Of a DNA stretch of 64,000 bases, positions 51,186-62,396 are shown piece after piece; the stretch's first letter is position 1; the number at the start of each line of letters is the position of its first letter. This stretch comes from Zonotrichia leucophrys gambelii (taxonomy: Eukaryota > Chordata > Aves > Passeriformes > Passerellidae), in NCBI RefSeq assembly GCF_028769735.1, contig NC_088174.1:1571501-1635500 (forward strand), in the 5' to 3' direction. The translations under genes were made by a program, and so were the position numbers. The notes under the pieces are model-generated. The model did no database searches. It had not been told where the DNA came from and saw nothing but the letters and a program-made list of their open reading frames with translations.

Positions 51186-52499
51186 CTCTGTTCACAAGCA
51201 GATCCCGTTCACACCCACAGAGCTCTGCACACACTCAGACCCATAACACACACCTAGAGCCCCTCTGGCCTTGTTCCTCTTTCACAGCTGGAACATTTTT
51301 GCTAGGATCTGCTTTTCCACCACAAATCCTGGCACTAAATTCACTTATAAATAACCTCTGAGAATCATCTCCAAGACACTCAAGGCTGCCTTCATGGCCA
51401 GTGGAGTTAACTTCAGAACAGAAGTTTCCTTCTCTGTTTTTCATCTGGAGAAGCAATTACAGGATCTATTGGTGTATTTGCTTCTCTTCTTAGCTCACCT
51501 TTACAAAAGCCGTTCAGCTTTTATTCAGTAAATCCTCAGAGGGTGTGGATGTGCATTCAAACCTCTGCAAGGTCACAGGAGATCAAAAAGCAGCTGGCCC
51601 TTGCCCACAGTGTGGTCTGCCCTGGGTGGAAGTGGTTTGGGACTTAAGAGGAGCCTCATCCTAAAGACAGCAGCAGTCTTTAAGTCTGGTTTGACAGAGG
51701 CTGGGTTGGCACCCTGAGCACTGCAGAAATGTGAGGGGAGCAGCAGGTTTGAACAAAGAAGTCATTTACAGGAGTCAGTCCCTGCTGCTGTGTCACAGAG
51801 TCCTTTGTCACTGCTGCTCCTCCAGATGAATGGTCTGGGCAGAGCTGCACTGCCCAGCCTGGTTTCATTTCAGTCTGGTGCTGCTGACCTGGACATTTGA
51901 TGGCTTTTCCTTCATCAGTCTCTCCTGTGCAGGGAGATTTGAGTCTGAGGAATGGCAACCCGTCTTGGAGTGGAATTGCTTTCCACACATTTGAGCCATC
52001 ACAACAGTCCTCTGTGCTCAGTTTGGATGTTGGATAGAGCAAAGGGCCATTTGCTCTGGTTTAACTCCTCAGCAGCCAAACTGTGCTTTTTCTGTGCCAA
52101 ACAAAGAGCAGCCTGACAGCACAGAGCTCAGGTGACAGAAAGTGGGTGCTTTTTACAGAGCCTGGTTTTTACACGGCCCTAAATCAGCAAAGGACAAGAC
52201 AAGCAAATTGCACTGATAGTGCAATTGTCAAAATCTCTGTCACTTGCTGCCTTATCTGTCCTAAACCAGACTGTTTGTGTTCTGTGATTTATTTTAGTTG
52301 ATTTGTGATTTATTTTTTGGCCTGGCTGGAGCCCAGCTCTGCTGTGCTGTGTCCATGGCCACTGCAGAGGGCTCTGGGGACACCCAGGTGACACCAATGC
52401 CTGGGACAGTGCCCAGGAGCCCTCCCATCCCCATAGATGGTTCATTACCAGGGTGGGGCTGTGTGCTCAGGGAACTGGGAGGGGTTTTTGGTTTTTCCC

Positions 52500-52604
52500 T
52501 GCTCAGCACTGGGCTTTGTCCTGACTCTGTGTTTCTCCTGGTTTTTCATTAAAAGGCACATTGGTGACAGGTAAAGGGGGGTAAAGGCCACGCTCCTCCT
52601 GCAG
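52500..52604. repeat. 105-bp block, direct copy of 53599-53698
   Basis: It starts 'tgctcagcactgggctttgt' and ends 'aggccacgctcctcctgca'. The second copy, 1.1 kb to the right, has a small deletion and few substitutions. Confidence 0.88.
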
Positions 52605-52963
52605 CTCCAAGGGGAGCTGTCCCCACTGCCTTAACCCAGCCTTGTCCCACAGCTTTTTCAGGGACTATGTGACCATCACTCTGCTTTCCTCAAAGTTTCA
52701 CTCCCCCACAGATCCAGGGCAGCACGAGAGGAGTGCCTGGCCAGCCCTGCTGCTGCGGTGGTTTCACGCAATTCAGAGGAAATCCCGAATCTTTGGACCA
52801 GGAAAGGAGAATAGGAGCTCATACAATAAATACCCATAACTGCTGGGAGCCAGGGGGGCCACGGGCTCTGGCTGTGCCCAGCAGGGATGGCTGCCCTTGC
52901 CAAGGACTGAGCAGCTCCCCAAGCCCCAGCCCTGCTGCATCTCCTGCTGCTGCTGCTGGGACA

Positions 52964-53050
52964 GGTGACTGTGGCACCCCAGGCTTGTGCCCTGGTGACT
53001 GTGGCACCCCAGGTTTGTGCCCTGGTGACTGTGGCACCCCAGGCTTGTAC
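52964..53050. repeat. 30-bp tandem repeat x3
   Basis: ggtgactgtggcaccccagg followed by c/tttgtgccct, three times with one substitution per copy. Confidence 0.92.
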
Positions 53051-53598
53051 CCAGCCCCTCCCTGGCTGTGCCATGCCCAGCCTGCTGGGCAGCTAGGGGA
53101 GAAGGAGAAGGATGGAGAGGAGCAGAAATGTTGGCCCAGGCTTGTGTTCCCCCGTTCCTCCTGTGTGGATGCACCATTAAAGAGTTGGATTGTGCTGCCT
53201 GCTCACAGCTGAGTGCTTTCAGCCTCCACGGGGCTCCATCAAACACATCCCTGGCTGGGTGGGGGTCCCAGGTGGGTTTGTGGAGCAGGGGGGTGACAAC
53301 ACTTCCCTGGCAAAGGGAAATGGGTGCTTGGATTTCCATCTGGGACGTGCTGACTGTGGATTCCCAGCCCAGGGAAGCCAGGCTGGGTTGGCAGGGGCTG
53401 AGCTCTGGCATCTCCTGCAGAAGAAATCAGAGCCCATTCCCAGAGGCTGCTCCAGCAGAGCCCACATTGACCCCAGAGCTCATCCCACTCCCCACACAGA
53501 GTCCCTGGGAGGGAGGGGTGGAAACTGGGTTACAGGGGGTGGCTGGCACTCAGGGAATGCCAAAAATCCAGAGATAACAGCCATGAGAGGGGGGAAAC

Positions 53599-53698
53599 CT
53601 GCTCAGCACTGGGCTTTATCCTGTGATTCTCCTGGCTTTTCATAAAAAGGCACATTGGTGACAGGTGAAGGGGGGTAAAGGCCACACTCCTCCTGCAC
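53599..53698. repeat. 100-bp block, direct copy of 52500-52604
   Basis: It starts 'ctgctcagcactgggcttta' and ends 'aggccacactcctcctgcac'. Both copies share 'aaaaggcacattggtgacag', 'gggggtaaaggccac' and the pyrimidine-rich end. Confidence 0.88.
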
Positions 53699-54499
53699 AA
53701 ACACAAACAAAGGCTGATCCAAACTGCTGCAGAAATGCCAGTTTGAATGTCTGAATTCCATCCCCCACCCAGTTATAACCCCTCTGCCATTCCCAGGAGA
53801 AATTCCAAGAGGGCAACAGGGAAAGGGCTCTGCCCTCAGTGCCAGGATTATCCATCCCTGCACCAAACCACACCATGTGAACACAGGGGCTGCTCACTGG
53901 GGTCTGCAGGGGTGCAAAGAGTCTGGAAACCAACAGAAATGCTGTGCTGGGCTGCCCCTGTGCCAGGGCAAACAGATGTTCCAATAAATAACCATGGCTG
54001 GGAGGGTTTCTACCCAAACCTTGTGGAGGGATCCTTCAGCTGGAACTGAGCATGGAGAAGCTGCCAGCAGAGCCACCAGCAGCTCTGTCCAGCTGTGAGG
54101 GGCTGGAAAAAGCCTCAGCAGCAAAGGCAGAATGAATGACATGGGAACACTTGTCTAGGTAAAATATATGGAATTTTTTAAAAAATGTTCCTCTTGACTT
54201 GTGGCTCGTAATGAATTAAAGCTGCTCTGGAAAATCCTCATTTCTGTTTGGCTGCAGTGCTGGAGCTGGGGAGGGCTGGGCTGGGGTGGCCTCAGGGACA
54301 TCACTGCAGGGCTGGGGCCAGACACAGAGGCCTGGGGGCTCCCAAACCAGCTGTGACCAAAGGCAGAGATCCCAGCGCTGGGCAGGGACACCTGGGGACA
54401 CAGCACAGCTCAGAGCCCCTTGGTGCCTCCTTCACACCCCAAGCTGGGCATTTGTGGCAGCACAGCCCCTCTGAGGCGTTTCTGGCCTCATGGTCCTGC

Positions 54500-55017
54500 A
54501 GGGATGGACACAGAGCAGGGATGGACACAGAGAAGGGATGGACAGAGAGCAGGGATGGACAGAGAGCAGGGATGGACACAGAGCAGGGATGGACACAGAG
54601 CAGGGATGGACAGAGAGCAGGGATGGACACAGAGCAGGGATGGACACAGAGCAGGGATGGACAGAGAGCAGGGATGGACACAGCAGGGATGGACAGAGAG
54701 CAGGGATGGACACAGAGAAGGGATGGACAGAGAGCAGGGATGGACACAGCAGGGATGGACACAGCAGGGATGGACACAGAGCAGGGATGGACACAGAGCA
54801 GGGATGGACACACACAGGGATGGACACAGAGCAGGGATGGACAGAGAGCAGGGGTGGACACAAAGGAGGGGTGGACACAGAGCAGGGGCAGACACAGAGC
54901 TGGGGTGGACACAGAGCAGGGGTGGACACAGAGCAGGGATGGACACAGAGCAGGGATGGACACAGCAGGGATGGACACAGCAGGGGTGGACACTGAGCAG
55001 GGGTGGACACACAGCTG
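54500..55017. repeat. 17-bp minisatellite, about 30 copies
   Basis: The unit atggacacagagcaggg has variants (acagagagc, acacagcaggg, ggtggacac). Since 17 is not a multiple of three, three units make a 51-bp, 17-residue cycle that stays open in several frames. That is why long frames appear on both strands here. Confidence 0.96.
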
Positions 55018-55510
55018 GCTCCCCAGGCTCTCTCCTGGAGAGGCCTGGAAAGGCACCCTGGGCATGCAGGGCCTGGAGCAGCTCTCACCCCTGGGTCCAT
55101 CCACAGCTGAGCAGAGGGGCAGGAGCAGGGGGTGCTTTGGTTGAGGAGCTGGGTCAGGGTTTGCTCCTGCTGGACACCCACAGATCCCCAGTTTCAATCC
55201 TGGTTTTGTTGGCTACTCCCCCTTTATCCTCACTTCTCAGGGTTTCACTCTGGGCTTCCAGGATTTCAGCCTTTGCCAGGAAAGAAAGCTCCAACCCAGG
55301 CACCACAAGGGTTTCAGTGCAGCTTCAAATCCCCCCTCCCCTAAATGCTGCAGGAGGAACAAGGCTGCCAGGGAAGGAGAGGATCTCAAGTGCACTTCAG
55401 TGAGCTAAAAATAAATTTATTCAAGGAAAACAAAGCCCACATCCAACAAAGATGCGAGGGGATGACGGCAAAGAGATGATGGCACAACAAGCCAGGAGAA
55501 AGGCCCTCTT

Positions 55511-55560
55511 CCATTTTCCCTTTTCCCTTTTCCTTCTTCCTTTTCCTTTTTCCCTTTTCC
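55511..55560. repeat. Short pyrimidine-rich tract
   Basis: Repeats of ttttccc/ttccttt, a simple CT-rich sequence. Confidence 0.85.
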
Positions 55561-57756
55561 CAGACTTTGTGCTGGAACCACAGGAGGGGTTTGGTTCTGC
55601 TGCTGAGAAGGAAAAGGTTGTTGGGCAGCAAGTGTGTTATAAATGATATCCTCAGGAAAGCTGGAGTGCAGCAGAGCTCACATTAACGAGGCAGAATTAA
55701 AGAAAGGCTCCATCACATGAGCCTTACCCAGGGTTCTGCTGCCTCTTGCACAATTAATCTCGGAGCTGGGGGCTGCTCCTGTGGCCTGTTCCTTACCAAG
55801 GCTGTCCCACTCTCACCCTGCGAGGCACAGCTAAAATTAGCTGGGCAAGAATTGCACAACCCAGCCACAAATTAGCAGATCCAGAGCGTGATGCTTGACA
55901 TTGTCCCAAAGTCCTCAGTTCCCACTGAAAAATAAAGCTGGTCTGGAGACTTGGGCTTGGCAGGAGAAGGGAAAGCTCAAAATAGACGTGGCTGCCTGCT
56001 CTGGGTACGGAGAGTGCTGGCTGCACGGTTTAATTAGCTCCTGTTAATGAAAAGTAAATTTTCAATACTCTCTCCTCCAGATTTTCATCATGCCAAATGC
56101 TCAGATGATGTACTTTCAGATGGTTGAACTTCTCCTAAACCCCAAACAGTCGGAAGCTCCATGGTAGCCCCAATCCCAAGGTTCAGCTCCACATTCCCAG
56201 CAGGACAGGTTGTTCCCAGGCTGGAAAACCATGGGAGCAAACCCTCCTGGTGCAAGGGCCAGGATTGACTTTTCCTGTGTGCTCAGAAACCCTCAATGCA
56301 GCCCCATGGCAGCCCAAACTACCTCCCAAAATCAAAGGTGACCCAGAGGTGACCCAGACTGGTTGGATTGTTGAAAAATGTCCAGCAAAAAATACCTGAG
56401 AAGAGCCATGAAAGGCAAATTGAGATTTATTTCAGTGAGGGCAGCATCCATTGCCTGGCAGTGCCTGCCCAGCCACCTCTGCTTCCATCAGCAATGGGAG
56501 GACAAATCCCTTCCCTTCCTTTCTACTAAAGCCCATCTTCACTTAAAATGGGAGAAAAAATAAAATGTTTTCTTTCAAAATGAGCAATCTGCATTTTATT
56601 TTCCTGTTTCCAAGAGCACCATTTTTACCCTCTGGCTGTGGGTCAGAGGGAGAGCAGGGGAAGAAGTCTCTTCTCCCCAAGAGCAGCAGAGCCTTTGGTT
56701 TAAGAAATCCAGGCAAAGCTGCTGAGAAAGTGATGGCAAACCCCAACCATTCCAGGGGAACTCTGAAACCATTGCCCTTGTTGCTGCATTGCTGGTTTGG
56801 TTTCTCCATTGTCCATCTGTGCTCAAAAAACACCTGGAGAGAATTCCCCAGGGAAGCATCCAGAGAGGGCCTGAGCTGGAAACCAACACCAAAAATCAAC
56901 ACCACTGCAAGAGGGGACAACAACTCCATTTCATTTCTTTGTCCCCATTCTCTCCCTAGCTGGGATCTCTGACAAACAGTCATGAGGGGGTTTCTGACAA
57001 TAAAATAAATCCAGGCAGTTGGGCTGCTCCCTGTCCCTGCCCCCTAAGTGCTTGTTGCTAATGGGGGGTAAAAGATTGGCCCTTTTGTTCTCAGAGTGCT
57101 GGAAATGCAGAAAATTTGTATTTTTGATGCATGCCAAATTCAGCAGAACAGGGAAGAATTTGATTTTTGCTTTCAGGCAACGTTTTTTGTATCACTATTT
57201 CCATTTATTTGTGCAAGTGTCTTCCCTACTTCTGCTTCTGCTTTGTACTGGCAGCTCAGGAAAAGCAGATAAGAGAAACTGCTTTTAGTGCCTGCAAACT
57301 AATTTTGTGAAATCAATTAGCACGTTAATGAATTAAAGAGTGTTACCATTTTCACATTTCTTCTCCCTGATAATGCCAAACAGTGGAATTGCAGGGCAAA
57401 GATTTGCACAGTTTGTTATTGCTGGGAGCTTTGCTAATTATTTTTGCCTGCATTTCTGTCCCAGGAAATGCCATCAAACCCTGGTGAGGAGGAAAGTACC
57501 AGGCAGGGTTTGTTCTCCACGTGAAAAACACTTGAGAAAACCCAGGGAAAAGGAATCCCAGAGGGAAATCAATAAACCACAGCCCTTCAGGGCCTTGGTA
57601 CTCTCAAAAGGTGAGAGCAGAGAGGTGCTGGAGAAAGCAGTGGAGGAGCAGGAGGGGAGGAAAAAGGAAAATATCCCCTAATACATCATTGGCATCAGGA
57701 ATTCCTGACCCAAACCCAGCTCTCTACTCAGTTTTCTCATGACAAAGCTGCAACTT

Positions 57757-58020
57757 TTTCTTCCTTTCCCTTCCTTCCTTTTCCCTTCCTTCCCTTTCCC
57801 TTCCCCTTCCCTTCCTTCCTTTCCTTCCTTCCCTTCCTTCCCTTCCTTCCTTCCTTCCTTCCCTTCCTTCCTTCCCTTCCTTCCTTTCCTGTTGGACACT
57901 TTCCTTCCTTCCTTCCTTCCTTCCTTTCCCTTCCCCTTCCCTTCCTTTCCTTTCCTTCCTCCTTCCTCTTCCCTTTCCCTTCTCCTTTCCTCCCTTTCCT
58001 TCTCTCTTTCCCTTTTCCCT
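57757..58020. repeat. 260-bp (CCTT)n-type polypyrimidine tract
   Basis: A run of ccttcc, cccttcc and ttcctt units broken only by tgttggacac at 57889-57900. The other strand is almost pure purine and has triplex-forming potential. The Lys/Glu/Gly-rich frames on the - strand are due to it. Confidence 0.95.
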
Positions 58021-58431
58021 CCTGGCTCCACAGCCTCTCTGCAGGTATTTCCCTGTCTGGGGGGAGCAGGGAGCCAAATTCACACATAAAATTATTTCTC
58101 TGTGCTTCTTACAGACCTGAGGGCTCGAGGCTGCTGGGGGAGAAGGGGGATTTGCCTTCCCATGTTTTTAATTTGAAATAATTGAATAAAAAACTCTTCC
58201 AGAGCTTAGAAGAGAGTTGTTTCCATCCTGCTGCCCTGATCAAACCCACCCAGCAGAGCATCCACAAAAGTCACTCAGCTGGAAGGGAGATGCAGAGGAT
58301 CCAGAGGGAATTCACAGGGCAGCATTATTTTCCTTTCAGTGGACACACACATCACACCCATCACACAGAGAGGGATCATCCCCTCCTGGCTGGGAGGAGA
58401 CCATGCCAAGAGTCACTGGTTGAGGACAAAC

Positions 58432-58436
58432 ACCTG
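58432..58436. repeat. LTR target-site duplication, left copy (ACCTG)
   Basis: ACCTG precedes the LTR start TGTTAAAAATG and recurs right after its end at 59048-59052. Confidence 0.8.
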
Positions 58437-59047
58437 TGTTAAAAATGCCAATCACTTGCTTTTAAAATTTTAAAAGTTTAATAGTAATAAAATGGTTATA
58501 GAAATAGTAATACAATTAGAGTAATAATAATTTGGACAATTTGAATTAGGACAATATGAGACAGTAAAAACAAAGAGTTATGGACGTCTGGGTTCCTCTT
58601 TCTGGGCAGCACAAGCCCGAAAAAGGACCCACATTAACAGAGGATTAACCCTTAAAAACAACAGCCTGTTGCATATTCATACACCTCATTCATGATGCAT
58701 AAATTCCATTCAAACACAGGATTCTGTCTGGGCAGTGTCAGCTTCTTCCTCTGAATCCTGACAGCACCTTCGAGGCGGGAAGAAGTTCGTTTCTTCTGAT
58801 AATGGAGCAATAAATTCCCTTTCTCTGAAAGATTCAGGTGTCCTGTGGCTGCTATCTCACTGCAAGTCCTTTATTTAAAAAAAGTATCTCACACAGCATA
58901 GTTTCTATTTTAACAATTTTTGTAACCTAAAACTATATTTACCACACTACTTAAGAGAATTAATACAGCATAACTTTCTAACACAACACATATAATATTC
59001 ATTTTAATATTTGCAAAAAGCCAATCATAAAATACACATTTTTCACA
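58437..59047 (-). mobile_element. ERVL-type solo LTR (611 bp)
   Basis: The + strand begins TGTTAAAAATG and ends CATTTTTCACA, so the ends form an imperfect inverted pair with TG...CA. A 5-bp duplication, ACCTG, flanks it. On the - strand there is an AATAAA (plus 58870-58875). The text 'aacagaggattaacccttaa' and 'caacagcctgttgcatattc' is known to me from songbird ERVL LTRs. No internal retroviral genes remain, so it is a solo LTR left by recombination. Confidence 0.88.
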
Positions 59048-59052
59048 ACCTG
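59048..59052. repeat. LTR target-site duplication, right copy (ACCTG)
   Basis: It matches 58432-58436 and directly follows the LTR end. Confidence 0.8.
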
Positions 59053-59371
59053 TACAGCAACTTGCCAGCCCAGGGCTGAGGATCAGAGTAGGCACAGGCA
59101 GAGAAGGGTCTGAATTCCCTTCTCCATCCAGGATTCCCCTTTTGCCCAGTGCTCACAGGGAGCCAGGAGCTGATGCGGGAGAGCTGGAGCAGAAAAATGT
59201 GTGGGGTGAGCGCAGTTCAGTGGTGCTTCATTCCTTCAGCTCTGATTTGGACTCTCCCAGTTTTTGCTGCACTTCTTTGGAATGGTTTGGGAGCTGGGAA
59301 TGGGGGAGATGAGACTGCAGGAGCTGCTTCCTGAAAATTGCTGGCTCAGAAGAAATGCCACGGGGGAATTA

Positions 59372-59520
59372 GGATTGGAACATCTGCATGACATCACAGC
59401 TCACACCCAAAATAACAGGGAGAAAACCAAATTGCGGAATTTGGGGGAGTTTGGATTGGAAAATCTGCATGACACCACGGCTCTCACCCAAAATAACAGG
59501 GAGAAAACCAAATTTCCATC
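59372..59520. repeat. 81-bp-period tandem duplication
   Basis: 'ggattggaacatctgcatga' at 59372 recurs at 59453 as 'ggattggaaaatctgcatga', and 'acccaaaataacagggagaa' follows in both. Confidence 0.9.
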
Positions 59521-59749
59521 AGGCTCAAAGCAGACCATTGATGCTGCAGCCTGTGAGTCAAGGCCAGATCCTGCCCCTCACTCCAGGGGGAGAATGGGGC
59601 AGGAATTGGGCAGGAATTCCTTCCACCACAGGCAGCCGGAGCAGCTGGGAATGTTCCCCTGGACTGAGGAACCCCAGCTTTGCCAGGACACCCCCAAAAA
59701 GGAAATCTCACCTTGGAGTTCAGAATAATTCAGTTAAACATTCAGTTAG

Positions 59750-59862
59750 CATATAGTAATAATATATATTATTACATATAATAATAAATACTCAGCATAT
59801 AGTAGTAGCAGTAGTAGTAGTAATGATAATAATAATAATAATAATAATAATATTAGCATATT
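59750..59862. repeat. (TAA)n/(TAG)n microsatellite
   Basis: An A/T block with tagtagcagtagtagtagta and then nine or so taa/ata units. Confidence 0.9.
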
Positions 59863-61224
59863 CAGTTAGCAAATCTCCGAGAGAGGGAGGCTGTGCTGGG
59901 AAGGGGCCACAAAGGCTCCAGGTGCCCCAGGCTCTGCTCACTGAAGGGACAAAAAGGTGCAGGGGATTCTCTGGGAGGAGGCTGCAGGATCAGCTCTGAG
60001 GTTTTTTCATTTTTTCTCTTTTTTTTTTTTTACCTTGCATTTTTTGACCTTATCTCTCAGCGGCTCCTGTGTTGGGTGTCAGCCCAGCTCCCACACAACA
60101 AGGAGGAACAAGGGCAGATCACAGCCCAAAATCACTGCCCAGAGAAGAACTTTAAGCTCCAGAGTCCTCCAAACAAGATGAACACTGATCTCACCTTTGG
60201 AGAGGTTTAATTTCTCTTTCCAATCTCAACCCAAGAACTTGGCTTTGCAGCTTTCACTACAGACACCTCAAATCTTGTTTTTTAGCAGGTGAAATCTGCA
60301 TTTAGAGGGGCTCTGCCCCCACAGCCCAGACTCCACAGGCTCCTGCTCCACAATTCCCTCCCAGGTGCTGTAGGGTGCCCCATCTCCTAATCCAGCCCTG
60401 CTCCAGGGCTGCTCCTTCCCAGCTTTTGTTATCTCCCAGGGCTCATTAAGGGCTGAATTAGGCTGTCCACGGCCCTAATTAATCCTGCAGCTCTCTGGGA
60501 AGCAGCCAGGGCTGTTTTAACCAGAGCTCCTTCCCCGTGGCATCCCCTCCCTGCTGGGATCTGGAGCTGCAACCTGCAAGGCTGGGAGAGTAATGGAGAC
60601 AGGCACCTCCCCCTGCTGCTCTTAATTGCTGTTAATTGCACTGGGGGTGCCCAGGGGTGAGGGGACACTGCAGGACACGCTGGAGATGCAGCTTGGACCT
60701 GGTTTGGAGGTTTTCCCCAAGAGCACAGAGAGGGTTTAGGTGCAACCCCCACGTGTGGGGATTTCTGAAGGACAGGAAACCTCCACACCAGGGCAGAGCC
60801 GGGGTGAAACCTGGAAGAGTAAAATCCAGAACATCCCAAGCTGAGAGCTCACAGGGATGCACAGGGTGGGATTTTTGGGGTGTTTGTTCAGTGTCAGATG
60901 AAACCCTTTTCTGACCCAGGGATGGGGCAGCTGAGAGGCATTTTAAAAATTTCTGCTCCATTTTCAGTCTCATGAGAAGGGGGAGACAATACAGATGTTA
61001 TAACTCACACCATCACAATCAGAAGCCAATTAATTGCTAATTACAATCACTATAACTGTTCCTTGGCCTATCAGCTTTAGCCACACCATGCTGTAAATGC
61101 CTTAAAGCCAAAAATCTAAAATTACCCCTCGTGGGTCCTATTACAATGCACCTTTCATAGTTCTATTTCTCTGAAGTATCCAGTCTTATTTGTAAGGCCA
61201 TTGTTTGTGTTGTGGACAGTAAAA

Positions 61225-62110
61225 TGTGTGTGTTGTGTCCCCATCTGTCAGAGCTGGGGCAGTTCCCTGCTGTTCCTGGGGCAGTTTTTCCTTTCTCTCT
61301 CCCCCAGCCAACCCTCCCTCCAGGAGATCTCTGCTGTCCATGGCCACTGAGTGTCCCTGCAGGGCTGATCCAATCCCAGCATCCCATGGGGAGATGCTCC
61401 GCCCAGGGGAGGAGCCAAGCATTCCTGCCTGGATCCAATCTGAGCCTGGCCCAGCACAGCAGCCTTTGCCCCCTGCATTGCCAGAGGAGCAGCTTTCTGC
61501 TGCCCTGCATGGCCAGAGGGAGCCCAGGCCCATCTGCAGCAGCCCTGGAGCTGCAGAGGAAAACTCCCCCCTTGTGCAGGATCCGTGCTGCAGCAGAGCC
61601 ACAGCTGGCACTGCAGGAGGGCTGAGCCCCCATGGATGGGGCTGGGACACCCCCTGGCACACAGGGGGCAGGGACTGCTCTGACTCTGGCTGTGGGTTGG
61701 TTTTTTGGATTTTTTTGTGGTTTGTACTATTGCTAGTACTCAAGCTATGTCAAGGAAGTTATAGGTTGGATATTAGGAACAAATTTTTCACCAAAAGAAT
61801 AATAAAGTATTGGAATGCTCTTCCCAGGGAGGTGGTGGAATCACCATCTCTGGATGTGTTTAAAAAAAGACTGGACATGGCACTTGGTGCTAGAGTCTGG
61901 TTGAGGTGTTAGGGCATGGGTTGGACTGGATGATCTCAGAGGTCTCTTCCAACCTCATCATTCTGTGATTCTCTGTGATTTGTATTTTTTAATTTCCCAA
62001 TAAAGAACTGTTATTCCTACTCCCATATCTTTGACTGAGATCCCCTTAATTTCAAAGTTATAATAATTCAGAGGGAGGAGGTTTACATTTTCCATTTTCC
62101 ATTTCAGGGG
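61225..62110 (+). mobile_element. LTR with a nested CR1 (ends approximate)
   Basis: The left part holds 'cagagctggggcagttccct' and 'ggggaggagccaagcattcc'. After the CR1, the right part reads 'tttttaatttcccaataaag' (AATAAA at 61999-62004), then 'actgttattcctactcccat' and 'ccccttaatttcaaagttat'. I recognise the right part as the end of a passerine LTR. The two parts look like one LTR split at about 61740 and 61980. The exact ends and the family are not established. Confidence 0.6.
61740..61980 (+). repeat. CR1 LINE 3' end, nested in the LTR
   Basis: 'gttggatattaggaacaaat', then 'cccagggaggtggtggaatc', 'tggatgtgtttaaaaaaaga', 'ttggactggatgatctcaga' and terminal 'attctgtgattctctgtgat' are the classical CR1 tail with its 8-bp end repeats. 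It is less decayed than the other CR1 pieces here. Its frame at 61226-61912 is chance plus an old ORF2 remnant. Confidence 0.9.
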
Positions 62111-62338
62111 AGGCTCCTGCCTTCCTCAGCAGACACCTGGCTTTCCAAACCAGGACACTTTGAAACTTGTTTCTAGCTCCATTTCTCTCACAGCAACATC
62201 TGTCCTATTCCATGGCATTTCTAAGTCAACATTTCTTATCTCAAAGTTTCCGTCCAGGTGCACACTGTGTGAGCCTTCTGCCAGGCTTGGAGAATCCCCT
62301 ACAAATTCATTTCCCTACAAATTAATTTCCCCCATTGC

Positions 62339-62396
62339 AGGGCCAGGAGCTGGGCTGGGTGATCCTGGTGGGAGCACATTCTGTGATTCCATGACT
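62339..62396 (+). repeat. CR1 LINE 3' terminal fragment
   Basis: 'agggccaggagctgggctgg', 'gtgatcctggtgggag' and the end 'ttctgtgattccatga' match the CR1 tail. Confidence 0.7.

Noticed and set aside
54248..55403. Long open frames of about 250-330 residues on both strands
   Set aside because: They coincide with the 17-bp minisatellite. Open frames on both strands and in several phases are expected from the unit length, and there is no domain or splice context.
57678..58087. Lys/Glu/Gly-rich proteins of about 117 residues on the - strand
   Set aside because: They are translations of the CCTT-type tract.
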